From the NCBI GenBank assembly GCA_913055875.1, contig CAJXJY010000004.1:124001-188000 (forward strand): a stretch of 64,000 nt of DNA. The letters run 5' to 3'. Below are positions 35,101 to 46,900 of this stretch, in pieces (the first letter of the stretch is position 1; each line of letters opens with the position of its first letter). The DNA comes from an uncultured Altererythrobacter sp. Lineage in GTDB: Bacteria; Pseudomonadota; Alphaproteobacteria; Sphingomonadales; Sphingomonadaceae. Position numbers and translations under genes: made by a program. Under the pieces are notes generated by a model, which saw only the letters and a list, made by a program, of their open reading frames with translations, ran no database searches and was not told the origin of the DNA.

Positions 35101-35588
35101 ACGTTGCCGCCGCGGAGCGCGAGGAGCGGGGACGGGCCTGGCTCGAACGGCAGGCGGGCGAGCTCGCGACCGGCGAACGCAACGAGATGCTCGCTGCCGC
35201 GCTGGCGGTGCTCGAGCACCCCGATCACGCTGCCATTTTCGGCCCCGATGCGCTCGCCGAAGTGCCGCTTGCAGCGACGGTGGACGGACAGGTCGTCGCC
35301 GGTTTTGCCGACCGCCTGCTGATCACCCCTGAAGAGGTGACCGTGGTCGATTTCAAGACCGCGCGGCGGCCTCCCGCCTCGCTCGACGACATCCCGCAAT
35401 CGACGCTGGCGCAGATGGGCGCCTACGCCGCAGCGCTCGCGGAAATCTATCCCGGGCGGACCATCCGCGCCGCGGTGCTGTACACGCAGACCCCGCAATT
35501 GATCGAAATCCCGCCCGAAATCCTCGCCGCACGCAAACCCGTCTTGTCCACAGGGCAGGAAAGCTTTGCCGGCCTGGCCGTTGAGTGA
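32100..35588 (+). CDS. addA: double-strand break repair helicase AddA
   Basis: 1162-residue UvrD-like helicase and nuclease, partner of AddB. Walker A is WLSASAGTGKTQVLSARVL (about residues 23-41), motif II is ILIDEAQDTNKAQW, motif III region has VGDYKQAIFGFQG, and motif V/VI regions include VMTVHGSKGLQAPIVILAD and LLYVAMTRAEEAL. A RecB-type nuclease domain closes the protein (EVTVVDFKTARRPP). The GTG at 32100 overlaps the addB stop as GTGA. A longer open frame upstream is shadow. Confidence 0.96.
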   Translation: MSGPKNTGRVYPLAGNQALAADPQDSVWLSASAGTGKTQVLSARVLRLLLRKDVAPEQILCLTFTKAGAAEMAVRVNEVLANWVRMKPEALASDLKAIGAPFDPETQARARTLFAKVLDCPGGGLRIDTIHAFSQWLLAAFPEEAGLVPGTRPMEDRDRDILAHETLAAMLVEWEQADERALIDMVELLSMRMGADGVRRWLMRCAAAREAWSGAGSWQDGDIEPRVKRLIGLAADAGEDAVAELCTDDVFDIEGLKLCLSANRAWGTPTAQKSIDAIEAWQAADPAARVALSDELRRALFTLKDEPRALKSLEKHESMYAEAAGAVLASLSRISELQALLALVELLVPALTVGRRFALRWEEAKTREGLIDFDDQIRRAAALLARSEMAEWIRFKLDRRFDHILIDEAQDTNKAQWSIIRALTDDFFSGEGQREGRQRTIFVVGDYKQAIFGFQGTSPENFETARAHFDRIMRDAAANAAQLRPPVGARELQSLGLGRSYRTAQPVLDFVDKAIAAIGPENFGLADDPDRHEGDERPGEVVLWKPVDGQPGDDGDTGPEEWISEPERIMADRIAAQVKAWIGSYPLVKGTRRTAGPGDIMVLVRKRRELAGLIVARLYAAGVPVAGVDRLRLGAPLAVKDLMAALRFAAQPLDDLSLANLLVSPIVGWSQQQLLDHGWREKGVRLWDHLRRSEHPEAMAVADRLRDLLRLADIEPPQGLLYWMLVGPWQARRRLVARLGSEANDPIDELLNAASAYAASHTASLAGFIHWFDAGEGELKREAGAGEGLVRVMTVHGSKGLQAPIVILADATGNPDTSPVRGLSLREELPGGEGRSIPLPGLRGEERVGRIAAAEGAARAAERQEHWRLLYVAMTRAEEALFVGGALGAREDEPAPDSWYARLAPLVASEPVEDPVWGEAAQWGEKAAGQAASADGGVAASADLPQWARTPIGPEPRPPRPLAPSSAGEERGADPPLPPEALAAAARRGVLIHALLERLPDVAAAEREERGRAWLERQAGELATGERNEMLAAALAVLEHPDHAAIFGPDALAEVPLAATVDGQVVAGFADRLLITPEEVTVVDFKTARRPPASLDDIPQSTLAQMGAYAAALAEIYPGRTIRAAVLYTQTPQLIEIPPEILAARKPVLSTGQESFAGLAVE

Positions 35589-35635
35589 AGGAAGTTCGCG
35601 CCTAGATAGGGCGCAACGCAACAGGAGATGTTCCC

Positions 35636-35986
35636 ATGGCGACCGTCAACGTCACCGATTCCAGCTTTCAGTCCGACGTCCTCGGCAGCGACAAGCCCGT
35701 GCTGGTCGATTTCTGGGCCGAATGGTGCAGCCCGTGCAAGATGATCGCGCCCGCGCTCGAGGAAATCAGCGACGAGCTGGCCGATCAGGTGACCATCGCC
35801 AAGATGGACATCATGGAAAATCCCGATACGCCCGGCAAGCTCGGCGTGCAGGGCATTCCCTTCCTCGCGCTCTACAGGAACGGCGAGAAAGCCGCCGAGC
35901 TGACCGGCGCGCGCCCCAAGAGCCAGCTCAAGGCCTGGCTCGAGGAACAGCTTCAGTCGAGTTCTTCGAGCCGCCGCGCGAGCTGA
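35636..35986 (+). CDS. trxA: thioredoxin with WCSPC active site
   Basis: 116-residue thioredoxin. The active site reads WCSPC (residues 30-34) where nearly all TrxA have WCGPC. The rest is canonical: VLVDFWAEW before it, KMIAPALEEI after it, and the cis-Pro loop GIPFLALYRNGEK. It has an extra tail (QSSSSSRRAS) of about ten residues after the normal end. The tail is encoded in a 34-bp overlap with the convergent phosphatase gene. It follows addA by 47 bp, a common alphaproteobacterial neighbour. AGGAG precedes the ATG. Confidence 0.95.
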   Translation: MATVNVTDSSFQSDVLGSDKPVLVDFWAEWCSPCKMIAPALEEISDELADQVTIAKMDIMENPDTPGKLGVQGIPFLALYRNGEKAAELTGARPKSQLKAWLEEQLQSSSSSRRAS

Positions 35987-36759
35987 TCCCACAGCGCCGG
36001 GCTGGCCGCGCCGATCATCCCCTGACGCTGCCACTCGTCGACACGGTAGGGTGAGCCGTCGGGGCGTGCCACCTTGCCGCCCGCCTCGTTGAGCCACAGC
36101 GCGCCCGCCGCGTGGTCCCAGGCCAGCGTGCGCTCGAAATAGGACACGTCGTTGGTCCCGAGCGCGAGCCGCGGATATTGCTCGGCGGCGCAATAGGGGA
36201 TGTCGACGAGGCTGTAATGCGGCGCGACGTGCCGCTTCATCGCCTCGCGTTTGTCCTGCTCGACGAAGATCAGCGAGATCGCGGCGACGGGCGGCGTTTC
36301 GCCGGTCGGCCGGGCGGCAATCTTCTCGCCGTCGACGAATGCGCCCTTGCCGCGATGCGCGAGGCACAGCCGCCCGGAGAGGCAATCGTAAATCCACCCG
36401 GTATGCGCCTCGCCGCCCGAAGCCATCGCTAGCAGGATACCGAAGGGCGGCTGGCCGGTGGCGAAGTTGCGCGTCCCGTCGAGCGGATCGACGATCCAGC
36501 AATCGCCCGCCAGCGCGTCCTGCACCGAGGGATCGGCATGCGCGGCTTCTTCGCCGACGACCGGCAGGTCGGCGAGCTTGGACAGGCCTTCGGTAAGCAG
36601 GTCTTCGGCCTCGCGGTCGGCGATGGTGACCGGATCGTTGCCGCCCTTGTCCTCGACTTCGCCGGCCTTGAGCGCCTGGTAGCGCGGCAGGATCGCCTTT
36701 TCGGATGTTTCGCGCAGCAGCCGCTCGACCGCAGCGTGGAAGGCCATGATATCGTTCAC
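35953..36759 (-). CDS. inositol monophosphatase-family phosphatase
   Basis: 268-residue Mg-dependent phosphatase. The metal-binding block DPLDGTRNFATGQPPFG and an earlier VVGEEAAH supply the Asp and Glu ligands, and AWDHAAGALWLNEAGG gives the C-terminal motif. The family includes inositol-1-phosphatase, histidinol-phosphatase HisN and CysQ; the sequence does not decide between them. The GTG at 36759 overlaps the argJ stop as GTGA, which I prefer; ATG 36747 is the alternative. Its 3' end overlaps trxA by 34 bp on the other strand. Confidence 0.88.
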   Translation of the reverse strand: MNDIMAFHAAVERLLRETSEKAILPRYQALKAGEVEDKGGNDPVTIADREAEDLLTEGLSKLADLPVVGEEAAHADPSVQDALAGDCWIVDPLDGTRNFATGQPPFGILLAMASGGEAHTGWIYDCLSGRLCLAHRGKGAFVDGEKIAARPTGETPPVAAISLIFVEQDKREAMKRHVAPHYSLVDIPYCAAEQYPRLALGTNDVSYFERTLAWDHAAGALWLNEAGGKVARPDGSPYRVDEWQRQGMIGAASPALWDQLARRLEELD

Positions 36760-37988
36760 GAACGATAATCCGCATTGATGGCGATGTAGCCGTGCGTGAG
36801 GTCGCAGGTCCACACCGTTGCACGGCCGTCCCCGAGACCCAGATCGACATCGATACCGATTTCGCGGCCCTTCAGGTGCGCCGCGATCGGTGCCTCGTCG
36901 TAATCCGCCACCGGCTGTCCGTCGCGCGCAGCCCAGGCGCCGCCGAAGCCGATCGACAGCCGGTCGCGATCGGCCGGTTCGCCCGCCTTGCCGACGGCCA
37001 TCACCACGCGGCCCCAATTGGCGTCCTCGCCCGCGATGGCGGTCTTGACCAACGGCGAATTGGCGATCGCGAGCCCGACCTTGCGCGCGCTGTCGTCGCT
37101 TTCGGCGCCGGCAACCGCGATCTCGATGAATTTCTGCGCGCCTTCGCCGTCGCGGACGACGAGATGTGCGAGTTGGCGGCAGACGTCCTGCAGCGCGGCC
37201 GCGAAGGCATCGGCGCCCGCATCGTCGAACGAAACGAGCCGCGGATTGCCGGCCTTGCCCGTGGCGAAGGCAAGCACGGTATCGCTGGTCGACGTATCGC
37301 CGTCGACGGTGATGCAGGAGAAGGTGCTCCCGTTGGCACTTTCGAGCAATTGCTGGAGGAATTCGGGCGCGATGTCGGCATCGGTGAAGATATAGCCGAG
37401 CATCGTCGCCATGTCGGGCGCGATCATGCCGCTGCCCTTTATGATGCCGCACAACTCGACCCGCCGACCGCCAACGACAGCAGAGGCATGCGCGCCCTTG
37501 GCGAAGGTGTCGGTCGTGCCGATCGTCTTGGCGGCTTCCTCCCAGCCGCAGGGTTCGGCGGCGAGCGCGTTCTCGACCCCTTCGCGCGCCTTGTCCCTGG
37601 GCAGCGGCACGCCGATCACACCGGTCGAGGAAACGAACACGTCGCTCGGGTCGCAGTCGAGATGCGCCGCGACCTGCGCCATGATCTGCTCGACCGCCTC
37701 GCGCCCGCGATAACCGGTGAAGGCGTTCGAATTGCCCGCATTGACCACCAGCGCCCGCGCACGGCCCAGCCTGACCTGCTCGCGCCCCAGCTCGACCTCG
37801 CTCGAAGCGCAGGCGCTTTTGGTGAATACGCCAGCGACAGCGGTGCCTTCCGTCAGCTCGGCATAGGTCAGGTCGCAGCGATCCCATTCCTTGTACCGCG
37901 CCCGCGCCACGCGCAGCGTGACGCCGCCGATTTCGGGCATGTCGGGGAAGGGCAGCGCCAGCGGCGAAGGTTCGAGTTCCATCGGCAT
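36756..37988 (-). CDS. argJ: bifunctional ornithine acetyltransferase / N-acetylglutamate synthase
   Basis: Transfers acetyl from N-acetylornithine to glutamate, and can use acetyl-CoA, in arginine synthesis. The precursor cuts itself before a Thr nucleophile: KGSGMIAPDMATMLGYI holds the cleavage site between Ala and Thr. Family blocks CASSEVELGREQV and the long ATP-independent core follow expectation, and ANWGRVVMAVGKAGE is typical. I chose ATG 37988 (MPMELEPSPLA, 410 residues); ATG 37982 is two codons shorter and the open frame extends upstream without homology. The phosphatase gene follows as a coupled unit. Confidence 0.96.
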   Translation of the reverse strand: MPMELEPSPLALPFPDMPEIGGVTLRVARARYKEWDRCDLTYAELTEGTAVAGVFTKSACASSEVELGREQVRLGRARALVVNAGNSNAFTGYRGREAVEQIMAQVAAHLDCDPSDVFVSSTGVIGVPLPRDKAREGVENALAAEPCGWEEAAKTIGTTDTFAKGAHASAVVGGRRVELCGIIKGSGMIAPDMATMLGYIFTDADIAPEFLQQLLESANGSTFSCITVDGDTSTSDTVLAFATGKAGNPRLVSFDDAGADAFAAALQDVCRQLAHLVVRDGEGAQKFIEIAVAGAESDDSARKVGLAIANSPLVKTAIAGEDANWGRVVMAVGKAGEPADRDRLSIGFGGAWAARDGQPVADYDEAPIAAHLKGREIGIDVDLGLGDGRATVWTCDLTHGYIAINADYRS

Positions 37989-38045
37989 GGCGCTTATAGC
38001 CCGGATCGTGTTGCGGCAACGCCATCTACTGGGTAGATTGCGCAA

Positions 38046-38672
38046 ATGACCAAAATCGCTTTATTTTCTCTGGTCGCCGGGATCGCAGCGCTGTCGATTG
38101 CGGTTCCTACTGCCGCCCAAGAGGGCTGGACCGCGCCCCAGCCGGCGAACAATCCCGGTTCCTGGGCGGGCACAAACGACTATCCGATATGGGCGCTGCG
38201 CGAGGAGATTCAGGGCGCGGTCCGGTTCGAACTGGACGTGGATGCCGACGGCACCGTTACCGCATGCCGCGTAACCGGTTCCAGCGGCCATGCGCGGCTC
38301 GACGAGCACACCTGCGCCCTGATTACCGACCGTGCCCGGTTCGATCCCGCCACGGACGATCAGGGCAAGCCGGTCGCGGCAACGTGGCGAAACGTCGTGC
38401 GTTGGAGCATTCCGGGCGATTCCGAGGAGGAGTATTCTCCACTCGGCCTGTTCAAGCTCACCTATGTCGTGGAGCGCGACGGCAGCGTGTCGTCCTGCCG
38501 CCTTATCGGAGAGGAAAGCGAGGCAGTGCGCGAGGCATTGTGCGCCAGGATCGACGCGTCACAAATGTTCTTCGAGGGGCAGGATACCCCCGCACGGGTG
38601 CAGTTCACCTTCCGCATGGCTCCCGAATCGATCGAATTGCTCGATGCCGAGCCGGTGGACACGGTCGACTAA
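38046..38672 (+). CDS. secreted protein with two TonB-C-like repeats
   Basis: 208-residue protein with a signal peptide (MTKIALFSLVAGIAALSIAV, cut after AAQ or nearby). Two copies of a TonB C-terminal-like unit are visible: VRFELDVDADGTVTACRVTG (with a second Cys at HTCALI) and LFKLTYVVERDGSVSSCRLI (with a second Cys at EALCARI). Each copy could hold one disulfide. It lacks the membrane anchor and Pro-rich span of real TonB. It diverges from argJ by 57 bp. The role is unknown, presumably in the periplasm. Confidence 0.78.
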   Translation: MTKIALFSLVAGIAALSIAVPTAAQEGWTAPQPANNPGSWAGTNDYPIWALREEIQGAVRFELDVDADGTVTACRVTGSSGHARLDEHTCALITDRARFDPATDDQGKPVAATWRNVVRWSIPGDSEEEYSPLGLFKLTYVVERDGSVSSCRLIGEESEAVREALCARIDASQMFFEGQDTPARVQFTFRMAPESIELLDAEPVDTVD

Positions 38673-38693
38673 ACAACCTATCTAATCGCCAGC

Positions 38694-38966
38694 ATGCTAC
38701 GCCGCATACTCACCTGCCTTGCACTTATCACCGGCCTTGCCGCCGCAGGTGCGCCGCTCAATGCGAGCGTCACCGACGCGCTGAGCGCGCAGGTCGGCAC
38801 CAGCAAGCCGGCGCCTTCGGCTCCTTCCGCGGACGAATGCGAATGCCGTTCGCAGCGCGGGACCGCGCCTTCCAAGCGCGAGCAGAACCCGAAATGCAAG
38901 CCGCGCAAGCCGGTCATCATATATATTCCGACTGTCCAGTACGGTCCGGACCGCGCGCTCGAATAG
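38694..38966 (+). CDS. small secreted Cys- and Lys-rich protein, unknown
   Basis: 90-residue protein with a signal peptide (MLRRILTCLALITGLAAAGA). The mature part has a Ser/Pro/Ala stretch, then DECECRSQRG, a basic segment with NPKCKPRKP and a hydrophobic VIIYIPTVQYGP. It lies 21 bp after the TonB-C-like gene and 95 bp before secA. I do not recognise a family. The signal peptide and clean spacing support it as real. Confidence 0.6.
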   Translation: MLRRILTCLALITGLAAAGAPLNASVTDALSAQVGTSKPAPSAPSADECECRSQRGTAPSKREQNPKCKPRKPVIIYIPTVQYGPDRALE

Positions 38967-39061
38967 CGCCGCACTCCCAGCATTCTCCGAATCCCAACCG
39001 CCCGGCGCGATCGCGCACGGGCGTGTTCCCATAAATTCCACCCTCCCGGGGCACATTTTCC

Positions 39062-41818
<2,757 letters not shown>

Positions 41819-41830
41819 TCCTGCGCAATG

Positions 41831-41868
41831 AAAAAGGGCGCGGAGGCCATCGCCTTCGCGCCCTTTTT
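41831..41868. terminator. bidirectional intrinsic terminator, secA and tRNA-Asn
   Basis: AAAAAGGGCGCG pairs with CGCGCCCTTTTT around a 14-nt loop. It lies 13 bp after the secA stop and 17 bp beyond the 3' end of the convergent tRNA-Asn, with T-runs on both strands, so it can serve both. Confidence 0.9.
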
Positions 41869-41884
41869 CATGCCTGCCGCCGGG

Positions 41885-41959
41885 TGGCTCCCCGAGTTGG
41901 ATTCGAACCAACGACCAAGTGATTAACAGTCACCTACTCTACCGCTGAGCTATCGGGGA
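41885..41959 (-). tRNA. tRNA-Asn (anticodon GTT)
   Basis: 75 nt with encoded CCA. The acceptor stem TCCCCGA pairs with TCGGGGA, and the discriminator is G. The anticodon stem encloses CTGTTAA with GTT as anticodon. The T-loop TTCGAAT is normal. Confidence 0.97.
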
Positions 41960-42042
41960 ATGGCCCCCGGTTGCGGGCAGGGATGCGCCTATATGGGCGG
42001 CGGATTCGTTTGGCAAGAGGTTGGTTCTGGTTTCCGGAGTCT

Positions 42043-42216
42043 TGTTTTCCGGCGGTGATTTGACCTGTCACCAGGTGGCAGACATCTGACCGCCGGGGCT
42101 GTTCCATCCCACGCCCCCACCCGGCCACCCATAGGATACTAACGTCGGGGTGGCCGGGTGGGGGCGTGGGATGGAACAGCCAAGGATCGGACGGAGGTCC
42201 GATCCGCACGCAACAA
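42043..42216. repeat. composite hairpin repeat family, locus D
   Basis: Sits between tRNA-Asn and the end of nadK. It has one end module (TTTTCCGGCGGTGATTTGAC), a perfect 34-bp inverted repeat (42097-42130 and 42148-42181) identical in its arms to locus A, with loop ATAGGATACTAACGTCG, and one GGAN hairpin at 42184-42205 identical to the second one in locus A, followed by CGCACGCAACAA. No gene is present in the stretch. Confidence 0.87.
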
Positions 42217-42219
42217 GAG

Positions 42220-43008
42220 CTACGTCACGAACTGCTCCGCGACGATCCGCTCGTCGAGCGCGTGCCCGGGATCGAACAGCAGCGTCAGCTCCGAATCGCT
42301 CGCGATCTCGAGTGAAACCTCGGCGATATCGCGGAACTCGCGCTGGTCTGCGACCGCCGAGACCGGGCGCTTGTCGGGCTCGTTGACGCGGAATGTCATC
42401 GTCGCGCGGTCGGGCAGGATCGCGCCGCGCCAGCGGCGCGGGCGGAACGGGCTGATAGGGGTCAGCGCGAGCAGCTGCGAATCGAGCGGCAGGATCGGAC
42501 CGTTGGCGGACAGGTTGTAGGCGGTCGAGCCCGCCGGGGTCGCTACCAGCACGCCGTCGCAGACCAGCTCCCTGATCCGCACCTTGTCGTCGACCGTGAC
42601 CTCGATCTTGGCGGTCTGGCGCGTTTCGCGCAGCAGCGAGACTTCGTTGATCGCGCAGGCGACATGGTGCTCGCCGGTCTGCGTCACCGCCTCCATCCGC
42701 AGCGGTGCGATGGCGATCGAGCGCGAGCGGTTGATCTTGTCGAGCAGCTTCACCCCGGCGCGGTAGCGGTTCATCAGGAAGCCGACCGTACCGAGATTGA
42801 TGCCGTAGACCGGGCGGATCGTGCCCGCATCGAGCATGCCGTGCAGCGTGTGCAGCATGAACCCGTCGCCGCCGACCACCACGACGGCGTCGGCCTCCTC
42901 GAGCGCAACCCAGTCGTGCACCTCGGCCAGCTCGCTCGCCGCCTGCTGCGCACGGTCGGTTTCCGAAGCGAGCAGCGCGAGCTGCGTGAAACCGTGATTG
43001 CTGCCCAA
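42220..43008 (-). CDS. nadK: NAD kinase
   Basis: Phosphorylates NAD to NADP. The GGDG motif (VVVGGDGFMLHTLHG), the NE motif in CAINEVSLLR, and GSTAYNLSANGPILPLDSQL of the NAD site are present. The start is uncertain: TTG 43008 has AGAGGG six bases upstream and gives 262 residues, while GTG 43026 would add six residues without a ribosome site. I prefer TTG. The gene diverges from the EAL gene. Confidence 0.93.
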   Translation of the reverse strand: MGSNHGFTQLALLASETDRAQQAASELAEVHDWVALEEADAVVVVGGDGFMLHTLHGMLDAGTIRPVYGINLGTVGFLMNRYRAGVKLLDKINRSRSIAIAPLRMEAVTQTGEHHVACAINEVSLLRETRQTAKIEVTVDDKVRIRELVCDGVLVATPAGSTAYNLSANGPILPLDSQLLALTPISPFRPRRWRGAILPDRATMTFRVNEPDKRPVSAVADQREFRDIAEVSLEIASDSELTLLFDPGHALDERIVAEQFVT

Positions 43009-43125
43009 GGTCGCCCTCTCATGCACTGTTTGCGGCGCGGCGCGACCCTATGGGGGGCTGTGCCATTTGGCAACGCGGCAGAATCTGCGGCCCCTTGCGC
43101 GAAAAGCTCGCCTAGGCGACATGCG

Positions 43126-43947
43126 ATGACCGATGCCGCCGAAATCGCCCGTCCGATGACCGAACGCCGCACCCGCACCGACCGCCGCCGGCAGGCCGCG
43201 CCGCAGCGCGTCGACGAGCTCGAATCGGCGATCGAGAGCGGCGCGATCGAAGTGCTGTTCCAGCCGCAATTCCTGTGCGGGGACGACCGCCTTGCGGGGG
43301 CCGAAGCGCTCGTAAGGTGGGAGCATCGCGAGCAGGGAATGTTATCGGGCGACCGGGTGTTCGCGCTGGCGAGGGATGCCGGGCTCGGCGAGCGGCTGGC
43401 GCAGCATGTCTGCGAAATCGCGATGGCGCGCGCCGCGCACTGGCCAGAGGAACTGCGTCTGGCGCTCAACGCGACGGCCGACGACCTGGCCGATCCGGGC
43501 TATCCGGCGATGCTGCGCGAATGCCTGTCCGGCTCGGGTTTTTCCGCGTCGCGCCTGACGCTGGAGATCACCGAGCAGGCGCTGGTCGACGGGCTCGACC
43601 GGACCGCACAGATGCTGCGGTCGCTCGCCGACGAGGGTATCTCCGTCGCGCTCGACGATTTCGGCGCGGGGTTCTGCAATTTCCGCTATCTCAAGGTGCT
43701 GCCGCTCGCGGCGTTGAAGCTCGACCGTTCGATGGTCGAAGGGATCACCACCGACCGGCAGGATCTCGCCGTTTTCCGCGCGATCATGGCGATGGCGAAG
43801 GCACTCGACCTGCTGGTGATCGCGGAGGGGATAGAGACGGCGGCACAGCGCGCCGCCGTCAGCCGCGAGGGGTGCGACCGGTGGCAGGGGTTCCTCGGAG
43901 CGAAACCGATGACGGCTGAGGAATTCGCCGAGCTGGCGGCGCGCTGA
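43126..43947 (+). CDS. EAL-domain protein, probable cyclic di-GMP phosphodiesterase
   Basis: 273-residue protein that is an EAL domain with a 30-residue basic, Arg-rich N-terminus and no sensor domain. Catalytic residues appear intact: AEALVRWEH, ALNAT for the Asn, LEITEQ, ALDDFGAGFCNF, the Lys in ALKLDRSM, EGIET and QGFLGAKP. It should therefore hydrolyse cyclic di-GMP. It is soluble with no membrane segment. The regulator or partner is not visible; it lies between nadK and mfd. Confidence 0.92.
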   Translation: MTDAAEIARPMTERRTRTDRRRQAAPQRVDELESAIESGAIEVLFQPQFLCGDDRLAGAEALVRWEHREQGMLSGDRVFALARDAGLGERLAQHVCEIAMARAAHWPEELRLALNATADDLADPGYPAMLRECLSGSGFSASRLTLEITEQALVDGLDRTAQMLRSLADEGISVALDDFGAGFCNFRYLKVLPLAALKLDRSMVEGITTDRQDLAVFRAIMAMAKALDLLVIAEGIETAAQRAAVSREGCDRWQGFLGAKPMTAEEFAELAAR

Positions 43948-43968
43948 TCCTCCCCGGCGCGGGGAGGA

Positions 43969-46900
43969 TTACGCCGTCTCTTTCTTCTTCGCCGCCTTGC
44001 GCACGATCCCGCTCAGCCCCTTTGTGAGCTGGAACAGTCCGTTGAGCCGCGACTGCGGGTCGCCCCAGGCGCGGTTGATGACCAGCTTCATGTCGGGCCG
44101 CAGCCGCGCGGTGCCCTCGAGCCGGTCGACCCAGGCGAGCAGGCCGACGGGGTCGGGGAAATCGTCGTTGTGGAACGTCACCAGCGTGCCGCGCGCGCCG
44201 ACATCGATCTTGGCGATATTGGCGGCGATGGCCTGGTGCTTGATCTCGATCAGGCGGACGAGATTGGCGGTCGCGGGCGGCAGCGGGCCGAAGCGGTCGA
44301 TCATCTCCGCCGCCATCGCCTCGATCTCGGCCTTGTCGGAGGCGTCGTTGAGGCGCCGGTAGAGCGCCATGCGCACCGCGAGATCGGGGACGTAGTCCTC
44401 CGGGATCATGATCGGCGCGTCGACGGTGATCTGCGGGCTGATATTTTCCGGCTTCGCTTCCAGCCCCGCCGCGCCCGCCTTCGCGGCGAGGATCGCATCC
44501 TCGAGCATCGACTGGTAGAGTTCGAACCCGACTTCGCGGATATGGCCCGACTGCTCGTCGCCGAGCAGATTGCCCGCGCCGCGGATATCGAGGTCGTGGC
44601 TGGCGAGCTGGAACCCGGCGCCGAGGCTGTCGAGATCGCCGAGCACCTTGAGGCGCTTCTCGGCCACTTCGGACAGCGCGACATCCTTCTCGTAGGTGAG
44701 GTAGGCATAGGCGCGCAGCTTGGCCCGGCCGACGCGTCCGCGCAGCTGGTAGAGCTGGGCGAGGCCGAAGATGTCTGCGCGGTGGATGATGATCGTGTTG
44801 GCGCTCGGCAGGTCGAGCCCCGATTCGACGATCGTGGTCGAGAGCAGCACGTCGTATTTGCCTTCGTAGAAGGCGCTCATCCGCTCTTCGATCTCGCCCG
44901 CGCTCATCTGGCCGTGCGCGGTAACGAACTTCACCTCCGGAGCATGCTCGCGGAGCCATTCCTCGATCCCTTCCATGTCGGAAATGCGCGGGACGACGAT
45001 GAAGCTCTGCCCGCCGCGGTGATGCTCGCGCAGCAGCGCCTCGCGCATCACCATGTCGTCCCATTCCATCACGTAGGTGCGCACCGCGAGGCGGTCGACC
45101 GGCGGGGTCTGGATGGTCGACAGCTCGCGCAGCCCCGACATCGCCATCTGCAGCGTGCGCGGGATCGGCGTCGCGGTGAGCGTCAGCATGTGGACGTTGG
45201 TGCGCAGCTGCTTGAGCTTTTCCTTGTGCGTCACGCCGAAGCGCTGCTCCTCGTCGACGATGACGAGGCCGAGATCGCGAAACTTCGTGCTCTTCGACAG
45301 GATCGCATGCGTCCCGACGACGATATCGACATCGCCCTTTTCAAGACCGGCGCGCGTGTCGCTCATCTCCTTCGAGGGCACGAGCCGGCTGAGGCGGCCG
45401 ATCTTCAGCGGGAAGCCGGCGAAGCGTTCGGTGAAGTTCTGGTAATGCTGCCGCGCGAGCAGCGTCGTGGGCGCGACCACCGCCACCTGCTGCCCGTTCA
45501 TCGCCGCGACGAAGGCGGCGCGCAATGCGACCTCGGTCTTGCCGAAGCCGACATCGCCGCACACCAGCCGGTCCATCGGCTTGCCGCTTTCGAGATCGCG
45601 CAGCACGTCGGCGATGGCGCGGTCCTGATCGTCGGTCTCTTCCCACGGGAAGCGGTCGACGAACTGGTTGAAGCTCGCTTCCTCGGCTTCGAGCACCGGC
45701 GCCTGCTTGAGCGCGCGTTCGGCGGCGACCTGCATCAGTTCGCCCGCGATCTCGCGGATGCGCTCCTTGAGCCGCGCGCGGCGCTTCTGCCACGCCTCGC
45801 CGCCGAGCCGGTCGAGCTGGACCGCCTCCTCGGACGAGCCGTAGCGGCTCAGCACGTCGATATTCTCGACCGGGATGTAGAGCTTGTCGCCGCCGCGATA
45901 CTCGAGCATCACGCAATCGTGCTTCGACTGGCCGACCGGCACCGGTTCGAGCCCGAGATATTTGCCGATCCCGTGTTCGACATGGACCACCAAATCGCCG
46001 CGGTTGAGCGCCTGCAATTCGGCGAGGAAGGCGTCCGAATCCTTGCGCCGCTTGCGCCGCCGAACCAGCCGGTCGCCGAGCACGTCCTGCTCGGTCAGCA
46101 GTTCGAGTTCGGCGTTGGCGAAGCCGGTTTCGAGCGGGAGGACCAGCGCGACCGGCTTCCCCTTCGCGGCAAGGCCGAGCGCTTCCTGCCAGCCGTCGGC
46201 CAGCTTGGTTTCGGCGCCCGCCTCCGACAGGATCGAGGCGATGCGCGAGCGGCTGCCGGTCGAATAGGCGGCGAAGATCGGCTTCCTACCCGCCTTGCCG
46301 ACCGCCTGGAGGTGCTTCGCCGCAGCGTCGTAGACGTTGTCGCCGCGCGCACGCTCGGGCGCGAAATCGCGCGCCGAGGAAAAGCCGAAATCGACCACGC
46401 TCCCGCTTTCGGGTTCGGAGAAGATCGAGGCGCGGTGGGCCGGAGCCTCGTCCAGCGCGCGCCCGAACTCGTCCTGCGTCAGGTACAACGCATCCTGCGG
46501 CAGCGGGCGGTAGCCGCCCTTGGCCTGGCCGGTCGCGCCGGTCCGCTGTTCGCAATAGTCGGCGATGTCGGCGAGGCGTTCTTCGCCCGCCTGCAAAGCG
46601 GCGCTGTCGATCACCACCTGGTCCGCCTCGCCGAGATGGTCGAACAGCGTCGCCATCCGTTCCTCGAACAGCGGCAGCCAGTGTTCCATCCCGGCGAGCC
46701 GCCGACCTTCACTTACCGCTTCGTAGAGAGGGTCCTGCGTCGCCGCCGCGCCGAACATTTCGCGGTAGCGGCCACGGAAACGCTTGATGCTCTCCTCGTC
46801 GAGCAGCGCCTCGCTCGCGGGCAGCAGCAGGTGCGACTTGAGCACGCCGGTGCTCATTTGGGTGTTCGGATCGAAGCTGCGCAGGCTTTCCAGCTCGTCG

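Noticed and set aside
35953-38025. 690-codon minus-strand frame spanning argJ and the phosphatase
   Set aside because: Only its last part (from 36759) is the real phosphatase gene; the rest is the wrong frame over argJ.
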